A stretch of 64,000 nt of DNA from Lomentospora prolificans (lineage: Eukaryota > Ascomycota > Sordariomycetes > Microascales > Microascaceae). Numbering within the stretch: the first letter of the stretch is position 1; every line of letters begins with the position of its first letter. The notes under the pieces are model-generated. The model did not search any database. It had not been told where the DNA came from and saw only the letters and a list, made by a program, of their open reading frames with translations. The stretch is taken from positions 1,054,001-1,118,000 of the forward strand of contig JARFXM010000009.1 in NCBI GenBank assembly GCA_029532625.1. The letters run 5' to 3'. This document shows positions 60,894-64,000 of the stretch, piece by piece. The translations under genes were made by a program, and so were the position numbers.

Positions 60894-61676
60894 ATGGGTC
60901 GTCAAATAAGACCTGCCAAGGTCTACCAGATGGTGACAGCGGAACTTCAGTCGAGGGTCATGCCAAAATACCAAGTCAAGCCTCCGCCGTGGTATCCCGT
61001 CCTCTACAATATTCCCCCAGCCGAGGCGATAACGAGGCCCGCCGCCGTACAGCTCAGGGAACCAAACAAGAAGCAGAGACGCCCCAAGAACGTGTACCGA
61101 CCTCAGCGAATCGAGTTTCCCGAGGATGCACTACGACAGACCTTCTATAGGGACCATCCGTGGGAGCTTGCGCGCCCCCGGATGATTCTCGAGTTGGACG
61201 GCAAGGACTCGCGATATTTGGATTGGAGCAAGGGCGTTAGGCAGCCCGGAATGCCCCTTAGCGGCGAATGGTATGTCCCAGGCGAATCCCTTTAGTTCCC
61301 CCAGAAGTCATGCGACTATACTGATAGAATCAACAGTGTTGTACAACGCCAGCTTTGGCTCATGGAAAGTGGCATGCCCAAAGATGAGGCCTACGACCAA
61401 GCGCGCAAGGAATTCTACACGCTACGACACGAAGAGGAGGTTGAGAGGAGGATAGCTAAGGAAGAGGCCCAGTTCGTTGGTGCCTACTTCGGCAAGACGA
61501 GATTAGAAATTGGCCACGAGTTAGAGAGCAAAGAATTTGAGAGGTGGAAGGTGTGGGCTGCTGCCGAGTCCGAGAGGTATCGTACGCAGCGCGCGGGCCC
61601 TGATGCTGCGCCCATCATCGCTCCTGTGGAGGCTGCTGAATCCAGCTCTGCTCTCGACGTGGCCGAGGACCTTTGA
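60894..61676 (+). CDS. rsm25: mitochondrial small-subunit ribosomal protein mS23 (Rsm25)
   Basis: A fungal and animal mitoribosome protein without a bacterial counterpart. Exons 60894-61270 and 61337-61676 join in phase 2, giving 238 residues. The family pattern is clear in RPAKVYQMVTAELQSRVM, PPPWYPVLYNIPPAE, RPQRIEFPEDALRQTFYRDH and PWELARPR. The region after the junction, CVVQRQLWLMESGMPKDEAY followed by FYTLRHEEEVERRIAKEEA, also fits. The Glu/Lys-rich C-terminal half is probably a long helix. The stop lies 96 bp from the convergent ALG14 stop. Confidence 0.92.
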
Positions 61677-61772
61677 GCAGTTTGATCTTATCACGTTGGG
61701 CGGAGTTTATGAGCTCCGTGCCGCATGTACAATAACGCTTATTTTCAATGTAACTCATATAGACCTGCAAAT

Positions 61773-62832
61773 CTATTGTACTACCCGAGTCCGCAAAACC
61801 GATGGCAACACAAGCCATCCTGCATTCAATAAACCATACTTTCTCGCAACGTCCTCGTGCTGGACCAAAAATAGATCCGGAATGCCGGTATAGTATAGCA
61901 GCTTTCCTGTCAAACTAAGAGTTTTAATTCGAGCCCAGGACTCGATGAAGAGCACCTGCATTTTATCTTCTGGTACGACATAGAAGATTTTCAGCATATG
62001 GGCTAGCAGGGCGACGAAGAAGCCGGTTGCGGGTCCGTTGGTCACAATGACATCTGGATAAGCCATGAGCTTGCCCACGGTGGCCGCCTTGGGTCTTGAG
62101 AGCAAGACTGGGAAGATGTCGAGGATTGAGCGGAGAGCGGACCACGGGACCGTGGAGAGCGGCTGGTGCACTCGGCGAGCCCTCGTAACGACAAAGGTAT
62201 CGTAAGTTCCTGAGGCCTTTTTTCCTTCTTTGACCCTTTCCTCAAAAGCTTTTAGGTGCTTTAGCGAGATGTGATCTCCACTCGTTACTAGGTAGCGACG
62301 GTGGAAATTTCTCGATCCAGGAAAGCTGTGCTCCATCATGAGCAGCATCTCCTTGGTATGGCCTCCCGATCCAAGAACTGCAAGCACATAGCGAGGGTGC
62401 CCTTGCAACTCCGGCGTTTTGGCTTGACTCCACATCCGGGCGGTGGACAGAGGAGCGTGCAGCCTTCTATGCCTTAGCTGTACATGGCGAATCTATTTTC
62501 GACATTAGAGCCATGTAGGATAAGATGGAATGCGCTAATGATGACTAGGCACTTACTTCGACAAAAATAACAGAGGTAAGGATAAAGAGAGCGCCCGTTA
62601 CGAGCAACGCCTCTACAGGACGTTGACGATACGCTCGAAGGAAGAGCGGCGGCGCAAACCCCGCCACAGCACTGAGTATGGCGACGGGGACGGGGAGTTT
62701 GAGGACTTGAGAGAGAGATAGTATGGCCAAGGTACATGCGACTAAGGAGATACCAGGCTTATTGAGGGCAGCTGTAGCTACCGCCACGAAACCTATGAAG
62801 CCGATATTACGGGCTGAGAAGGAGAAGGGCAT
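61773..62832 (-). CDS. alg14: UDP-GlcNAc transferase subunit ALG14
   Basis: Membrane anchor that recruits Alg13 to the ER face to add the second GlcNAc to dolichol-linked oligosaccharide. Exon 2 (61773-62477) holds the recognisable domain: VLAVLGSGGHTKEMLLMM, VTSGDH, VTNGPATGFFV and YVVPEDKMQVLFIESWARI. Exon 1 (62557-62832) joins in phase 0 and encodes a long hydrophobic N-terminus of about 90 residues with perhaps three membrane segments, for a total of 326 residues. Yeast Alg14 has one N-terminal membrane helix, so this is longer than usual. An ATG within exon 2 (62435) would give a membrane-free form, which fits the role poorly. Exon 1 is the less certain part. Confidence 0.85.
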
Positions 62833-63586
62833 CTTGGATGAACGCTATCAAGAAGTGATACAAACGAGGCCAAATTTAACGAGGGCGGGATATGAGTCGC
62901 TTTAAACGCAGTGTGAGGTGTTTAGCCCTGTTGAGGGCACATTGTACAATTTCGTGAGAGGCTGTGAAGGATTGATGAATTATGAGTGTGTCTTGTCCTG
63001 TGGTGTCGTCCTCCGGAAAGTTCAATGTCGTGTCGTGTCAGCTCGGCATTTGAGAGCTATCATCGAGGGGTGTGCGCCATTCAGTGACCACATCAGCTCG
63101 AGTCAGATGCTCTGAGCTGGAGCTTGAGCGCTCCAGGGCCGGGAGCCAGCATCAAAGCCAGCCAGCAGCCCAAAGGAAAATTTCTAGTGGGGAAAAGAGC
63201 CACTAAAACTCCCAGGAAAAGGGCAACCAGTAGGCTAACTATAGGATTAATTCAGGGGCACCTGCCCCTCCAGGGCTGTTTTAGTACGCACAGCCAGCTG
63301 GCTTTAGTCCCAACCCATAAAATTCATTAGCTCAATCCCACCCCACAGCACACAATGTTCTTTGACCTGTATTATTCGCTGCTCAATATTGACTTCCAGA
63401 CACCCCAGCAACCATTTGAAAGCCGACTTTTTCCCTAACTTTCAACTTCTAATGTCCCTATCGAGAACCATCCTGAATGTGAAGCGCCCTCACTAGATTG
63501 CGCAACCGAGAAGTTATAAAACCGCCAACCGCTTTCACTATCACGAGGACAACTGCAACCTCTCGGTTATGAGCCGCTAATGCACC
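62833..63586. promoter_or_regulatory. divergent upstream region, alg14 and the Ima1-type gene
   Basis: Two promoters by position. GCCAGC/GCTGGC strings cluster at about 63150-63300, including CAGCCAGCTGGCT. No gene is supported. Confidence 0.45.
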
Positions 63587-64000
63587 ATGGCTCCATTTCG
63601 GAGATCGCACAACTTGCGCTGCTTCTACTGTAACCGTCCGACTGGCATCAGATTTGAAGGACAGGGCGAGGTTCTTTGTCCGCACTGCGACGCGACAAAC
63701 TATTTAGACGAGGTTTGCTTTGTTCCTTCGGCTTGAGCATATCTTGGATATGAGTCGGTACTAAGTAATGCTAACGTTGCGACTAGGATGGCGACATCAC
63801 AGATCCGCCCGTCGCGACTACAACCGCTTCGCAATCTCAAGCCTACGCCTTTCAACGATCCCCAACGCCCCAGTCCCCTGAACCGGCGCAAAACATCTTC
63901 TGCGCCAAGTGTCTAAAGAATCAACACCTCTATACCGCGTCTCTGGCGCAGTACTTCCCCGATGACCCCGACCATCCAGACTATCCCGCGCTCGAGCGAA
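63587..64000 (+). CDS. ima1: Ima1-type inner nuclear membrane protein, 5' part only
   Basis: The gene runs off the right edge. Exons 63587-63712 and 63787 onward join in phase 0. The N-terminal Ima1_N (TMEM201/Samp1) zinc module is visible: CFYCNRPTGIRFEGQG, then CPHCDATNYLDE and DGDITDPP, matching the family's CWFCN...CPHCEQYNGF layout. A second CAKC pair (FCAKCLKNQHLYTASLAQYF) follows. Family members sit in the inner nuclear membrane and link heterochromatin or centromeres to it. Membrane segments would lie beyond the window and cannot be checked. Confidence 0.88.

Overview
The window looks like a chromosomal segment of a filamentous ascomycete, probably a sordariomycete. Genes carry short GT-AG introns (mostly 48-120 bp) with CTAAC/CTGAC-type branch sites, coding sequence is G/C-rich at third positions, and ATP-citrate lyase is split into subunits. 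Almost every gene is a conserved eukaryotic housekeeping gene. There are no operons, CRISPR arrays or phage features, and I saw no tRNA or rRNA gene. All exon models were built by hand from splice signals, reading phase and remembered protein families; no search was run.

Layout. 0-9 kb: ATP-citrate lyase subunit 2 (+), a GPI-anchored GH72 beta-1,3-glucanosyltransferase (-) and guanylate kinase (+). 9.8-16.7 kb: a Cdc10-type septin (-), mitochondrial ribosomal protein bL32m (+), a Ski8-type WD40 protein (+), the DNA polymerase delta small subunit (+) and a queuosine salvage protein (-). 17.5-24 kb: SUMO E1 subunit Uba2 (+), an SDR reductase (-) and an Lcb3-type sphingoid-base-phosphate phosphatase (+). 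24-28.2 kb is gene-poor, with one doubtful zinc-binding ORF. 28.2-35.4 kb: a KDM4/KdmA-type JmjC demethylase (+) convergent with an HSPA12-like Hsp70 (-). 37.1-40 kb: an RBR ubiquitin ligase (-) with two possible last exons. 41.8-46.6 kb: a peroxisomal ABCD transporter (-), Dph3 (+) and a decayed gag-like relic. 46.8-51.7 kb: cytosolic leucyl-tRNA synthetase (-) divergent from AP-3 sigma (+). 52-62.8 kb: a run rich in mitochondrial genes (small membrane protein, frataxin, Cox8/COX7c, a PPR protein, mS23) that also holds an exonuclease-like gene and ALG14. The right edge cuts an Ima1-type inner nuclear membrane protein gene.

The genes do not form one pathway. Several share divergent promoters (Dph3/ABCD, LeuRS/AP-3 sigma, small membrane protein/frataxin, PPR/mS23) or converge closely (Uba2/SDR stops 44 bp apart, mS23/ALG14 96 bp apart).

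The most interesting signals concern gene structure. The RBR ligase has a 14-nt micro-exon carrying the rest of its catalytic motif, followed by two phase-compatible terminal exons that each complete RING2. Two genes have start-codon micro-exons of 3 and 6 nt. Two introns appear to be GC-AG. Three introns have lengths divisible by three; two are stop-free and the third ends in the only in-frame stop of a long fused ORF. A six-codon uORF overlaps the start codon of the sphingolipid phosphatase. A GCCAGC/GCTGGC motif recurs in intergenic DNA.
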